Positions 10,865 through 22,924 of a DNA stretch of 64,000 nucleotides are shown one piece after another. The notes under the pieces were generated by a model. That model ran no database searches. It saw only the letters and a list, made by a program, of their open reading frames with translations, and was not told the DNA's origin. The first letter of the stretch is position 1. The number at the start of each line of letters is the position of its first letter. This stretch comes from Cristatella mucedo (taxonomy: Eukaryota > Bryozoa > Phylactolaemata > Cristatellidae), in assembly GCA_009760855.2 (NCBI GenBank), contig WPIO01000030.1, positions 746,001-810,000 of the forward strand, written 5' to 3'. A program made the position numbers and the translations under genes.

Positions 10865-11242
10865 GAAAGCTTCCTGAAGCAACACATTCAACTGCATTTC
10901 ATGCCATCTATTGGAGAAGACAGTGCTGTAAAACCTTCAGTTCAACACAGTGATGGCGATCAAAGTGGTGATGGCTTAGGCATGACCGAAGCATCGGTTG
11001 TGGAACCGGAGGTTGACATGTCTGAGTTTGAAAACATCGTTGGAACGAACCATCTTGGTGATGCTGGAGATTGCAGTCAACCTGCAGCTGGAATAGTACC
11101 CGATACTACCGAGGAGCTAATTTGTCAGTATTGTGATCGCAAATTTCAAGTTGCAGATAAACATCATGACCACGAGATGCAGCATTTAATTGGCTTGTCC
11201 GATTTTGATAGCGAAAGTTCTGATGAGGATGGAGATTGCTAG
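10865..11242 (+). CDS. Zinc-finger gene A, terminal exon (finger 10 end, acidic domain, finger 11)
   Basis: It starts ESFLKQHIQLH, completing finger 10. An acidic Ser/Asp/Glu-rich region of about 70 residues follows, then a last finger ICQYCDRKF...HEMQH (about 11125-11195) and an acidic tail DSESSDEDGDC before TAG at 11240-11242. Against copy B (61287-61664), the segment from the Met at 10901 to the end has eight amino-acid changes and two silent changes. None of the amino-acid changes is inside the finger. Confidence 0.88.
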   Translation, partial: ESFLKQHIQLHFMPSIGEDSAVKPSVQHSDGDQSGDGLGMTEASVVEPEVDMSEFENIVGTNHLGDAGDCSQPAAGIVPDTTEELICQYCDRKFQVADKHHDHEMQHLIGLSDFDSESSDEDGDC

Positions 11243-11625
11243 GTACCGCAAAATTCTTTCTGTCAGTAATCGGTAGCACTGTGCTTATTGTTCGGCTTTA
11301 TTTTTATTATTTGTGACATGGACGTGCGTTGCAAGTAAATATATTCAAGTAACAACGAGGTTCAGCTAACTGGCAGGACAATGCACAGACTCACCCATTT
11401 CGTACCGCAATTTTGCAGGTCGTTGTAATGCATAAGTTTTGCTAGAGAGAGATGACATTTTTCGTCGTTACTAATTTAAAGTTCATGGGACTTCCGACTA
11501 CTAAATATAAAATTTTATGTGACTAATCTCTTAACTTTTAAGACTCGAGACTTCGAACTCCAACTGCTAGCCTTTATAATGAATTAAGCTTTTCATTCCA
11601 AGTCCTTCAGGTTTTCTTATTCGTC
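11243..11625 (+). other. Probable 3' UTR and spacer after gene A
   Basis: No coding frame. No AATAAA; AGTAAA at about 11333 is a possible weak polyadenylation signal. A near-identical stretch follows copy B. Confidence 0.45.
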
Positions 11626-12660
11626 TGATATGATAGAAGATGAAAATTATAATGACATACTTGGTAAAGACCCCTCAGAGAACTTAGTCTCTTTGTTAGT
11701 GCTTTACATATGCTGCAAATGAGGCGCGACTGAACGCTTGGTAGTAGCATACTCAACAAACACCGAGAATCATACGTTTAGGGGTGACATGCAGAGGGTC
11801 AGCACGTAAGTGTGATTAGTGTCACCATACAGTGTCAGAAGGCATAAGCACATAGAGGACGAACCACACGGAAACCATAACTGCTTTGATAAATAGGTGC
11901 GTTTGTATGGTGTTTTTAATTGTACTCAAGTCAGGAATATCGTGACTGAAGTCGGGAGTGAGCTTTAAGAGCGTAAGAACTAAAGACACGGTCTCCAAAG
12001 GATTAGAGGTTTGTACGACGTATAGGTAGACAGCTAGTTTCGGAATATTGGTTGATACATTGCATAGCCTGGTGGGCTAGCAGATGTTATAAGTAGGCCG
12101 GTGGCAGAGTTAAGTAACCTGAAAAGGAGGGACAAAACCTTGAAGTCAATGAGTTGTTTTACTGGGAGCCAGTGCAAGTTGGCAAAAAGTGGCGTGATGT
12201 CGCAACAGCGAAGCTCACGACAGACAAGCCTAGCTGCACAGTTTTGTACCAGCTGTAAGAGCCTGATTGCACAGCCCGGTAGATTGGACCCGGTGAATTA
12301 CAGAAGTCGTGACGTGATGTCACAAATGCCTGGAGCAACGAAGAAGTGGTATCCATGTCTAAACAAGCACGAATTTTAGCAATGCTGTGTATCTTAAAGT
12401 AGGCAGCCTTGATTGTGGAGCTGATGTGGTTGTCTAACGAATGGATCATGACACCTAGATTTCTTGTAAGAGGTATGCAGGCAGAACGGATTTTTAGTGG
12501 ATTGCACTCGAATCCTATACAAAGCAATATAGCAGCAATTTGTATCGGCGAATCAAGTGACTGGTGCTATATTAAGAGCTTTGAAACCATTTTGCGAATG
12601 TCATTCTAGATTAAGCTGATACGAAATTGTCCTTTCAAGCCCACTTTTGACACCGCTCGA
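11626..12660 (-). mobile_element. LINE-B 3' half, arm A
   Basis: In minus orientation: post-RT coding region (TRNLGVMIHSLDNHISSTI, then FVTSRHDFCNSPG, CTGSQ), the non-coding end and the hairpin tail AGAGACTAAGTTCTCTGAGG at about 11680. 5'-truncated and frameshifted. The same copy sits at 59982-60896 in arm B with about 1% difference near its tail. Confidence 0.85.
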
Positions 12661-14555
12661 TGGCTGATTCGTTGGCCTAGCACACGGTCATTTAGTGTCG
12701 TTTCCTTTTGCCTTGAGATTAGGAGACTGCATGCCTCTTTGCCAATGCTAAAAATTATAAAGCTATTAGGGTCATAAGGTCTCGTATCACTCGAACGACT
12801 TTTGCCAATACGAAACTAGCAGTGGAAAACGCATTAGGGCCCGGTCAACTCAGAGGTGCTCAGGTTAAAGATACTGCTCCACTTTCAATCCTTGGGAGGC
12901 TATCTGAGTTTCCACCCCACAAGATACTTGCTCGTTAGCTCGTCTTCAGCCGATGCAGCTTCTGAACTGACGGCGGCTCACTCCATTTTTTTTTCGGTGA
13001 GAGATTAATGTTGAAAGGCCAACGTCCGGACTCGATGAAGCTTCGTCAGTAGGGCTGATCGTAGCCGTTGTAAACGAAACGCTGCTTGGGCTGCCTAATG
13101 CCAATAAAAAAAATTCCAATGCTGCAGGCCAGGCCAGTGCTAATCAAATTCGCTGCTTTAAAGGGGACGGCAATTAAGGCCAGTACGTGCTCGATTCCTA
13201 ATTTTCAGGGTTGGCTGCCCATGCTTTCTCAAGAGGAAGACATTCGTCTTTACCGTCGAATGTCGTACCCCAGACGTTAGCTCAACGGCATACGAAAAAT
13301 ACTTGGAGTGAGATTGAGTTGTCTTTTGGTTCTGATACAATGGAGTTCGTTTACACGTCATCGTCTGTAGGACGTTATTGGCCTGAGACCAATTAACTGC
13401 TAATCTATGGTTACGGACTACTTCGGAAACGACCACCAGCTTGCAGTAGGTTTAGGAAATCACTCGCCGTAGGTAGCACAGTTTCAGTAAAGACGGCGAT
13501 AATACATGCATGTATTGCGCAAAGTTTTTCGAGAGTCATTTATCTAATGTAGCTTAGGTACTTCAATTGCAACGAGCCTGCAGCTGAGCAGGGTGTTGCC
13601 AGAAAGCTGGCTAATGCCCCACGTGACTGCAGTCCCGAATAAACAGTACCGTGTGTCTCATCAAATCACGCTCAAATAAGTGAATACGTTTTACACGTAT
13701 GCAGTATATGCTGGTTTCCCCTACACTAGGATGTACACGAGGCCCTGCTTGCTTTAAAGCTTGTCTTGTTTAAAGCTTTTTTCCTCTTCCATGTTAGGGG
13801 TCTGAACTGGGCCTTTGTACCTACACAATTTATGAGTTCAGGAAGATAAGTGCATCGCTTTTGCACCTACTAAGCAGGAAATCGCCCATCACATTTTCCT
13901 TCACAATAAGCTGCAAGCATTTTGGAATGCTATTAAAACTACCTGGAAGACCTAATGGTTACCAATAATCACGCCGATCTTAAAATTGGACGCAGTCCGA
14001 AGTTAATTATATTTATTTAATACGTCTAACTTTCATTTGTGGCATCACGTTTCCGATACTGCTATTTAAAAGGTGTAATGGCGTAACCGACCAGTTTTTT
14101 TCAGCGACCTTAGACGACGACGACGCAGGTTCAGACGAGCAGAATACTCGTGCTGAGACGATTGGCCACGAACAAGAGTAACTTTCCAGGCTGGACGTGA
14201 AGCCCGCTGCAAACAACGCTGGATCGCAACCAGTATTACAAAATTGGAACAGCAGCATCGCTGGCTGCAGAAGACAACTATCTTCCAATCTGGCTGGCAT
14301 ACAATGCAGACTTTAAGCCAGGGAACTTTAAAAGGGGCACTGCATAACAACATTCAGCCAACCATTTGATTTCACTAGTTTTTTCCAACCTGAAATCGAT
14401 GATGGATAACGTTGCACCCGAAGCGTTTGCCCTGGCGGCAGTAGGCTTTGACGAAGGAGTTGGTTGAAATATGAATAAAGGTTATGTAGCGTCACATGGA
14501 GTTGAGCCCTACATCAGACGGGAAAGCATTGGCAGCTGCGGCTGTAGTTGGGCTT
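12661..14555. other. Unassigned duplicated DNA, arm A
   Basis: No gene I can support. It is matched in arm B (57961-59981) at about 95-98%. Open frames here (13158-13436, 14013-14353 minus) have no recognisable domain and are interrupted in arm B. Confidence 0.5.
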
Positions 14556-14840
14556 CCATCTCGCACTGCACAGAATACCAGCCAACGAGCAACATCATCA
14601 GTTTATTCGACTACACAGCGAGATGGGGGAAGCGCCAGTGCCCCAGTTCGTCCCATTCTGTGGTCTGCCGTACCTAAATGCTGTGCTCTTATTCGCTAGA
14701 ATGGTTGCTGGTGCCTAGATGCACTCCGATTGGCTAGTTGGTGGTCGGGGGAGCCCTCCAGCCTAGTTATGGCAGATAACACGCATTTAGGCTGGCACTG
14801 CTGCTGGCTGTCGTACGCATAAACGAGAACACATGTCCAC
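14556..14840 (-). repeat. LTR of gypsy G2, arm A
   Basis: In minus orientation it matches the 57680-57960 LTR and, more loosely, the 52702-52982 LTR. It carries a TCGAATAAACTGATG-like polyadenylation region and ends near GTGCAGTGCGAGATGG. It is the 3' LTR of the element at 14841-18290. Exact ends are uncertain because no clean TG...CA is visible. Confidence 0.7.
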
Positions 14841-17800
14841 CTGAGATCAATCAACGGCGCATTCTCCTCTATTTGGCAGCTAGAAGGCTAAAAAGTAAGC
14901 ACATAGTCCTTATAACGTGCCTGTGGTCGCAGGCCACATCTTGGCCATTGCTGTCTGCTTGGTTCGTCGGCTTTGGCCACACTACCAGGGCCAGCATAGG
15001 AGTGTACGTCAAGTAGTTCGTAGGAGAACGGTACTGGTCTGATGTCCGGTAGGTGGCGGCGGATTCCATCAATTTCAATGCCAACTCCTCCCGTCAGGGC
15101 TGTAACTGTCCCCTGAGGTCACTAGTCACTATTCACTAGTGGTGCAACTTGCTCCAGGGAGTTTTGCTAAAACCTGCTGACCCTAAATAAAGTCATCTCC
15201 ATCAGAGCTCTCTGTGCGAGGCTCGCGAGCCATCAGAGTTTTCCATTCGTACAAGAAAAGTTGACGCAAGGCGATGAGCCGGCATCCAATTGGGCGGTAG
15301 CAGAAAGATTGTACCAGTACACCATCATCGTGATGTCCCGCCCTCTCCGGGCTACCATTCGTTTTATTTTTTTCGGTTTCGCTCTACTATATTGTTTCTA
15401 GACGACCGGTAGGCACAGCGATACACTGTGTGTATCCCCAAACTATCACAAAGTCGGCGAACTGCATTCGATCGGAAAGCTGAGGAATTATCCATGAAGA
15501 GGTGCCACAGTGGACCCCTTTCTCTGAATATTTCGTCCAAGTGCCGGACCACCGAGGTCTCGCTCTCGTTGGAGATACGCTGGCAGATGGCAAACTTCTA
15601 GGGCCGCTATTGAAAAGTGCCATATACTAGACCCCGTTGAAGAAAGTAACATCAATAGCCAGGCGGTGCCAGTTGGAATCTAAGCCCAAATGTTCATGGC
15701 TCCAAGACACTGGTGCTGGATCCAATGATCGGCGACGCTTGCACGGTTTAACAACGCGTTCCTTCATCTCCCTCGTTACCGAAATGCCGGGAAAGCAGAG
15801 CCTAGCCAGGTAAATTTTAAGGTCCAACCCTAGGTTATGCAAATCGTTCAACGCTCGCAGGTCTACTTCTTGTGCTGGAGTAGGAGCTGCGGGAATCGAG
15901 ATTGGCTTAGTCCACGGCTGCAGTACTAGCGTTATGTGGCCTGATTGTTGTCAGACGAACGTACCAGCTTCATTCTTACCCGAAGGTCATACTCCTTAAT
16001 TGTTTCTCATATTACTGCTGTCCACCATCGAGGAAATACCTCTCCTAGACTACTCGTACGGATAAGCTCATCGCCTTCGACAAGCGATCGAAGCCCCGAT
16101 TGCATAACGGCCGTATCAGCAAACCATTCAACATCTCGAAGGCCCAGGCGAGGGCTAAGTTTACAACCTTTACAACAGCATCTGGTTGGGCCTGATTTAT
16201 GTGCGTTACGTCGTCTGTCTCTCTCAGCCAAGAGGTATGCTCGACCGTCAGCTCTCCTTTTCGAAAGTCGGCGCCTATCGTTAAGCTGCTTGCGTCGAAC
16301 CATACCTGTCCGTTAGGTGACGACAGCACACTCCACACTCCAAACACTGGATCCTCTTTTCACACGCGTCGGCTGATCACCTGTGCCATCCAAAGTACGT
16401 CCTCCATAACCTCAGCATCTCACGACAGGTCATTTGTGGCTCTCTTTACGTAGTTGCAGGCTGGTCGAAGCCATCCGGCAACAGGAAAATGGCCCGTTAA
16501 CTGTCCACACCCCGAAAAAAGCTGCCTCCGGGTCATGCACAGAGGTAGTGGTTCAGCATCGTCATCTCTGCCCCATTTAAGCGCCTTTTCACAGTCAGTG
16601 AAGCTAAGCCCTAGTATGAGACCTCTGACCAAGTTTTCCGATGGCTCAGCATCAAGCCCGAACTGACGTAGGAGAGATAACACGCTCATTCGTGTCAATG
16701 TCATTGTTGGCGATTATATCGTCTACGTTCGAGTCTGTGCCTTCGGATACCCATAGGTCCATAGAAAGAACCTTATTTAACACGGTGGTCATTATCTTAG
16801 GCGCTACATTTAATCCGAAGCCTAGCCGCGTAAGGCAGTACCGGCTCCCCTGGTAGGCGACAGACAGCTATCTCCACAGGAAAAGGTCGACATGAAGCTT
16901 TAAATACGCTTTTTGAAGATCAATAATGCTGACGTCACTTCCAATGCAACCCAAGGCCCAAGTTTTTCGCTGCAAACTTCACCGTTGGCAGTGTGGCTGG
17001 AAACGTATTGGTTCGTCTAGCGGTTGTCTAAGTTGGGCTACACTTTGTCTCTTTTACTCTGAAACGTGGCCATTAGCAGCCCGAGGCCTTCAAATTCCCC
17101 TTCGTAGGGCTTCAGCCAGCCGAGTTGGATCCATTCTTAGATCTCCTTATCGTAGTCAGTCTGCAAGTCGGCGGGCATGCGGTAAGCTTCGATGCGGTTT
17201 ACCAAGGTCGGAGATATCTCGCAGTTGGCCCACTGCAACCTTTGAACCAATTTTTCATCGCCATACAAAACCGAAAAGTCTCTTTCAGAAACACTGACAT
17301 CGCTCGACGGTGCCCCAGTTTCAATGCCCCGCCCATTAAAGGTTACCACACTACCTTCATAGCCTATCACCACGCCTCCCAGCTGCCGAACAGCATCCAT
17401 GCCAAGAAGCAAATCACACCCGGGCACGATCTCGTATACGAGGCAGCCCAGCTGTATTGCGATCACCTGCACCGAGTCATGCGGCTCGCCGACCGGCAAT
17501 GGGCATTTGCTCCAATAAACGTAATTACAGGCTTGTTAACCGGATAAGACTACGCCGAGGTGGCAAGCAGTACCGAAGATTTAGTCACAATCAACAGAGA
17601 GTAGCCGTATCAAGTAGCGCATCATATTAGGACTACCGTTGAAAATATTTATTATCGGCAGTCGAGTTGACAAACAGGGGTATGAGCCGGCGCTGTTACA
17701 TGCTCTTCCCCTTACTCGTTTTTTTTGCTTCGCATCGGACCGACGCTCCGGACATATTGCTGCTAGGTGCAAGTCGTAGCTGCAAACAAAACACAGCATT

Positions 17801-18290
17801 CGCTGCCTTTGCATAGAACAGCCGTTGCGACTTATGTGCCCTTCCATTCTGCACGCGAAGCAAAAACACTTTCGTGGAGTCGCGCGAGAGCTACTACTTC
17901 CTCAGCAGCGGCCGCGTAGCTCGGCTCCCGGCAACTCGTAAACACTCGAGCCTTCTCAAAAACCACAAAAATCGTCATCTTGTCGAGCGCTCGCGCCTCG
18001 CGTCGCTGCATTCGTATGCCCTCGGGAACCCCGATGACGAAAGCCCATTTTGACGAGTCATCCTTCACTGCCGCACTCACCAGACCGGCCAGCAGGGCCA
18101 AAATCGATTCTTATACCCCCTCTGATTGCCCAGCTTGGAGCCTCCGTGTCGTGAGCTCCTCATAAGCTTTAACTTTACCTTCAAAAATGCAGCCAGAAGA
18201 ACCACTTTTACAATGGTATTATCTTTTTTTGGCCTGTCCATTGATGCTCTGGTTCATAGCGACCCCTCGCCGGTTAGAAAAAGGGGCAGG
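14841..18290 (-). pseudogene. Decayed Ty3/gypsy element G2, arm A
   Basis: Minus-strand order: gag end with a CX2CX4HX4C zinc knuckle (CFVCSYDLHLAAIC, about 17780), protease block (DLLLGMDAVRQLGG, about 17410), reverse transcriptase with the catalytic-box Tyr changed to Asn (SNVDDIIAN, about 16715), RNase H (VWFDASSLTIG, about 16305) and integrase (SWSHEHLGLD about 15690; YRCAYRSSRNNIVERN about 15390). Many stops and frameshifts. The protease active-site triplet is out of frame by one base, a lesion shared with arm B. No 5' LTR in this arm. Retrotransposition role only; it is inactive. Confidence 0.85.
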
Positions 18291-18345
18291 AATAATAATA
18301 ATAATGCACTCGATAAAGCCCCCTCAAATAACTTAATCTCTCTCA
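18291..18345 (-). repeat. LINE-B tail at the arm A boundary
   Basis: ATAATAATAATAATGCACTC then the hairpin half GAGAGAGATTAAGTTATTTG (minus). Only the tail is present here. Arm B carries the rest of the LINE at the same place, so homology between arms stops within this tail. Confidence 0.8.
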
Positions 18346-18638
18346 GCGGGCCTGCAGTCAGGCCGCAGTCAGGTGCAGATAACCAGACAACTGCTAATGG
18401 GCGTTGGCCTAGAGCCTTCCTGCGGCGGCCTGTGTACTCCAGGCCCAGTAGCGCCATTGAAAGGCATTAGCAATTGTTGGAGCGAATCGTTCATGGACTG
18501 GTATAGCGATTCTGTGTACTTTCGAGGGGGCTGTTGATGGACTGTCGATATCTATCGTGATAATCTATGAATGTTTTTGAGGGTACGGCGACCAGGGTTT
18601 AATCAGAGTGACAGTCACTGGGTAGCTCCTACATTCTC
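18346..18638. other. Stretch right of arm A
   Basis: No match to arm B. A short minus frame (18254-18457) crosses the boundary and has no recognisable domain. Confidence 0.35.
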
Positions 18639-18920
18639 GAGCAGCTGGTAAAAGCCCTGAAGGCAATTTTTGAACTGAGTGGGTGGCAGAAGACTGCCAG
18701 AATGAGCTTGAGTTCTAAGAAAGAATTGTCGCAGCATAGTGTGCATGAACTTTTTGAATGCATCTTAAAGTATCTCGCAATAGCCTACCTTATATTGACC
18801 ACTACTGACCTCGACGAAGTAATGCTTTCAATTTTTGTGCGTGGCTTAAACCCACGCATTGGCGAGCATATGTTTTGCAATGGGTGTCACAGCTTGAATA
18901 CGGCTCTGCGATATGCCTAG
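18639..18920 (+). pseudogene. Gypsy-type gag fragment
   Basis: The frame reads QLVKALKAIFELSGWQ, MSLSSKKELSQHSVHELFE and LSIFVRGLNPRIGEHM, the classic gag capsid pattern (F-x-L-x-G-W ... RGL-x-P). It stops at 18920. No zinc knuckle or protease could be joined to it. Orientation is opposite to the neighbouring G2 element. Confidence 0.65.
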
Positions 18921-21900
18921 CGTTTCGAATAGATGGCGAGGCAGAAGCAGTTTGGCAGGCAAGGTGGCAGGCCAATGGTGGGGGTATCCAGTGTACGGGC
19001 CCACGTGGACTCAGTGCCTCTATGGTGAACCCTAGTCAGAAACTCCTGGCATCTTAGTTCAAGCGCCTTTGTGAAAACGAGGCAAGGCTTGAATTAAGAG
19101 TGGTTTTGCAAATGTCCAGTGATAGCGGCAGTGGATACTGATTGGCTGCTCCAGCCAAATAAAGGGAGGCTGGCAGACATGCATCTGATGTCAGCTACGG
19201 CCATAGTCGCATCGCTGTGCTGGGTCGCTGTGCGGCAAATTAATTCTGGCCACCACCCTTTGCGACTAAATCTGGGCACTCATATTGGTAAGCTACTTTC
19301 AGTGTAGTTAAGGATGGAAATGCAAAAGAAGGCAGCCACTGAAATATGTGGCCTTCGAGAAGCGTCGGAGAAGATAGCCTCTAAAGGTTGCTCTTGAAAT
19401 TAGACGAGTACTTGCAAGCTGAGCAACTACACCTTGGCCTGAACCTGAAACGTTTTTTATGGTAAGATTTTACTTGGCAGCCGTCCTTCAAGTGCACACG
19501 TGACGGGCTGTCCTCTAAAAAGCAATTTTTAGAAAACTTGGCAATTGCAAAGAGGCATGCATTTTTCAAGCCTCAGGAGAACATGAGTCAAGGCAGAATA
19601 GCACCCTGCTAAACCAGTCGCCCACCCAACTGAATAATAGGCCTTAGAGGATGTAAAGTAAGTCGTATGTATCATTTGGTCAATTATAATATTCATCAAA
19701 GGGTTACATCGCATTTGGTCGAGCAATGATTACTTGATTTGTTAAGGAAATCTTGCTGCAAAGGTGCTCAGTAACGGATTCGTGCTCAATCCCTGCTAGA
19801 TCATATGAACAGCAAACCTGAATGATTTGGAAGCAGACGACGTAAGTCAGCATCTAGGCTTGCCGTTGAAGGTTTCGTGCCTTAAAAGCAGATAGTTTGT
19901 TCACAAAAAATTCAACGTCTTGGTATTGGACTCTGATCCTCCAGTTTCTATTAAGGAAATTCCAGATCCTGACCTGGGCAATCATGTCTCCAATGAGTAT
20001 CCATCACAAAAGTGCGCCTCACAAAGCGAATGCATGCTCACTCTGACGTCACAGGATCGCAAAACGACGAATTTCTGCATTCTGTCAAACTCGGAACGTG
20101 TCGAGTTAATAATGGATTTTCAGACAATATCCGACAGGTTTTGAAATTTTCTTAGCGAACTGAACTTTAAACTTTATATCTAATAGTTTCCATCATAACA
20201 GGTTTGCGAAAGCATAAGCCGACAAACGCATGCAGGCTACTATTGCAGCATCTCTAATACGGTCATACTCTTGAATATTAAGCAGGCGATTCAGTTTTAA
20301 TCCCTATATTGGCTTCGCGCAATGTGAAACACCTAGAAAATATTGTTTGCTCTCTAAATCATCTATGCCAAGTACACAGCTTGTCTTCTGGTACGCGAAA
20401 AGCACGCACCTGCTGCCTCTATCAAGTTTCAAGACACGACCGATGAGTAACAAATACAACCTTGCTGTTACTTAGGATAGAAATAATCAGAGAAACCCGC
20501 ATCTGCATACAGAAAAAGTGTATGGGCGCCATTACAGAGCGGTGATGCCAGATTAGCCTAACCACTTCATTGGATCCCTGGGTCGTTATAATAACATTGA
20601 CTGTATGACTTTTCACTTTTACCATTTCATCATTTTTACCATTCAAGATGAGTTGTATCGTTAATTTGAGTTATTAGACTTTAATATTTTGACATTACCA
20701 TAAAAATTTATCCGTTACTACCAACATAAGAAGCATTTGAATGATTAACTTCATGTCAAATTTGTAATTCGTCTTTTAAGTTGCTCTCTATGAGAAATGA
20801 ACCTTCATTGACATGCTAAGCAAATTGCTGAAATAAAAAGTATGAAAGTCTCAATTGAAATCAAGTCATTGTGCTAAGACAAACCTACTAGAGAATGCCA
20901 CTTACGTAATTTCACAGGGATGCCAAAATTAAATGTTAAGTCATCAAGGGGCACACTTTAAATGGTCTACTAGTTCCTAATTGCAGTGAAAGTTGCTCAT
21001 AAAGACATGCGAAGAGAGCCGGAAAAGAGACCTTTCACTCAGTCGGTTGGTACTGTTCCTCAGAAGAAGCGACACTGAGTTGATTGTTTTTTGCTCTTGA
21101 GTGGTCGATGTGAATTAATAAAGTTGTCATTTTCGTGAACAGTCGATGACAGAGTAAAAACTATAGTGACTATATTCACTCATTCATAACTTTTAATTTG
21201 CAAGTACATTTTGAGAACTGCAATCAATTGTAAGCCTAATGCACCAGCTTTTTAGATTCGAGCCAGTCGAAATAAAGCCGGAAGTAGCAGAAGCTCATTC
21301 TACAATATTGGTTTAAAAAATTGACTCTGGACATCGGCACTTTGCGTATCATACTTTCCTATGACTGGAAGAGTAAAGATTTTACCGACACATACGCAAA
21401 CACGTACCCTTGCTGTTCTTGAAGTTCAGCTAAACTCTGAGTGATCTTGTGAGGGTATACAAAGTTATATGCAGGTTTTTACTACGTGCTAAATAGGAAC
21501 GAGAATCCTAAGCAATTGATAGCCAGGCCAAAGCACGCATGGTGCGTCTGAAATGTTTGCTAACCACCAATTACGCTAATGGGATAGGTCCACAAAACAT
21601 CCTCCAGTAGAAGGCTCACCAACAACATTTAAGAACCATGAATCAGTCATGAGCTCGGGTAATTACCTTCACTGCGTCATTTGCCAAACGTACAAGTTTT
21701 CAAGAGCACGTCACATCTTTACAGAGCCTAATGCATAGAATGTAAGCATACGATCAATGCAGCCATAAATAAAGTTGGTTGCTGCAAATCTAACAAATCT
21801 GTTTTGAGCATGCTAACGAGCAAATAGATTCACTTGTCTAAAAATTTTTTTATGGTTATTGTTTGATTTATTACGTTACCTATCTGATTCAGAGATGGCT

Positions 21901-22067
21901 AAAATTCATAAATCGAGTCTCTCTTCTACTCTATTCTTTCGACGGAGGTCGAGTAATAGCAGAAAACACGCTGATAGAAACTATATAAAACGGCAGTCAG
22001 AGTGATGCTCGTCAAGAGACTGCATATCTACACATATATGCCCCATCTGGCTGCTGCTCTTGGCATA
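18921..22067. other. No gene recognised
   Basis: About 3.1 kb, AT-rich from 19.9 kb. Short open frames only, none with a domain. No repeat matching the rest of the window was noticed. Confidence 0.5.
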
Positions 22068-22228
22068 TGATATATATATATATATACATATAATATATAA
22101 TTCATTTATATAGCACCCCAAGAGAATTTAATCTCTATTCAGGCGCTTCAAATAAGCCTCAGGGCTGGAGCCAACGACCTCAGTCAGACCTTGATCGGAG
22201 CGAGCACCGATAGACCAAACCAGCACAG
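22068..22228 (-). mobile_element. tRNA-derived SINE copy with TA tail
   Basis: The minus strand reads tRNA-like head, GGTCTGACTGAGGTCG core, GCGCCTGAATAGAGATTAAA hairpin and ATGAATTATATATTATATG tail running into a TA microsatellite (22068-22090). The head is less complete than in the 45340 and 34169 copies. Confidence 0.8.
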
Positions 22229-22624
22229 CGAATTAGGGATATATTCTCATTTGGCTTACCTTACGACCGCCCTTCAATATATCGAGCTGCCAAAGAAGAC
22301 GGCTATTAGACTATACAGACTAATAGTGAGAAAGGGAGATAAAAAGACAGGTATAGAGAGACTTCCTGCACTGTTGCAGTTGGGCGGCATAGAGCCCGAG
22401 GCTGTGTATCAAGTTTGGGAACGAGCAGATCTGCTGGCTGTCTTCGGAAGCCTAGGCACCGCTCTATCTTTCTCAGTAACTTTTTTTACAATGTCGTATG
22501 TCTGGCAAGCACCGCATTGTTAGTGTCGCCATCGCCGGTTTCAAAACTAGCTTGTACAAGTCATGCACCTAGTGTCAGTACTTGTGTCACCGCTTGGTTC
22601 TTATCGTTCAAATGAGCACAATGT
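22229..22624. other. Unassigned stretch
   Basis: A plus frame at 22191-22523 begins inside the SINE. Its distal part has a weak gag-like look (LPALLQLGG...VYQVWE), too weak to call. Confidence 0.25.
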
Positions 22625-22712
22625 TGCCCTCTGTTTTAAAGGTTTTGCCGCAAATGCTGCATTCAAAGCTCTTTGTCATTATATGACCTTGCCGGAAGAC
22701 AAATCAGTGGTG
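22625..22712 (-). pseudogene. C2H2 zinc-finger remnant
   Basis: The minus frame reads GHIMTKSFECSICGKTFKTE, then NIVLI and a stop. The front of a finger (CX2CX3F) is clear, but the two histidines are missing. The style (CGKTF) differs from the gene A fingers, so it comes from another gene. No flanking exon found. Confidence 0.3.
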
Positions 22713-22924
22713 GAAGAAGGTACAACTTAATTGGAATCACTCGGTCTATGCTTAGTGGCTCTGCCTGAGGTCCGAGTAGAGCAATTAACGTGCCAACTAT
22801 GGGCTTAGATCACGACTAACTCTTAGTGCTCCGTTAGGTGTTTCCTTGCTGTAGCTATTACTTATATTTATTGCTAGGCAGACAAAAGACAGCATCTTCC
22901 TTAACCGAAATATTGCTGTTCCCT

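Larger units (their letters stand above)
1394..11242 (+). other. Gene locus A: multi-exon C2H2 zinc-finger protein
   Basis: Eight exons (1394-1782, 4955-5300, 7078-7645, 9156-9253, 9365-9490, 9637-9834, 9966-10080, 10865-11242) join with matching phases (0/2, 2/0, 0/0 after a one-base shift, 0/2, 2/2, 2/2, 2/0, 0/stop). They encode about 738 residues with 11 CX2CX12HX3H fingers. Linkers are not of the TGEKP type and are often long and acidic, so this is a dispersed-finger DNA-binding protein rather than a KRAB-like array. Two fingers are split by introns (exon 2/3 and exon 7/8). Role inferred: nuclear, nucleic-acid binding, probably a transcription factor. No orthologue is assigned. Exon 3 carries a frameshift, so the copy may be a pseudogene or the assembly may have an error. 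Further 5' exons may lie outside the window. Confidence 0.8.
8507..18345 (+). repeat. Inverted segmental duplication, arm A
   Basis: This block recurs in reverse complement at 53690-64000. Coordinate pairs sum to 72516-72529 across the block (for example 9614 with 62906, 15627 with 56892). Past the LINE-A insertion unique to arm B they sum to about 72050. Identity by eye is about 98-99% over 9.1-10.4 kb and 11.6-12.6 kb, about 95% over 10.4-11.2 kb, and about 93-95% in the gypsy part. The left limit is set only by the window end of arm B. The right limit falls inside a LINE-B tail at about 18345. Confidence 0.95.

Noticed and set aside
22191-22523. 110-codon frame with a weak gag-like segment
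   Set aside because: It starts inside a SINE and the similarity (LPALLQLGG) is too short to support a call.
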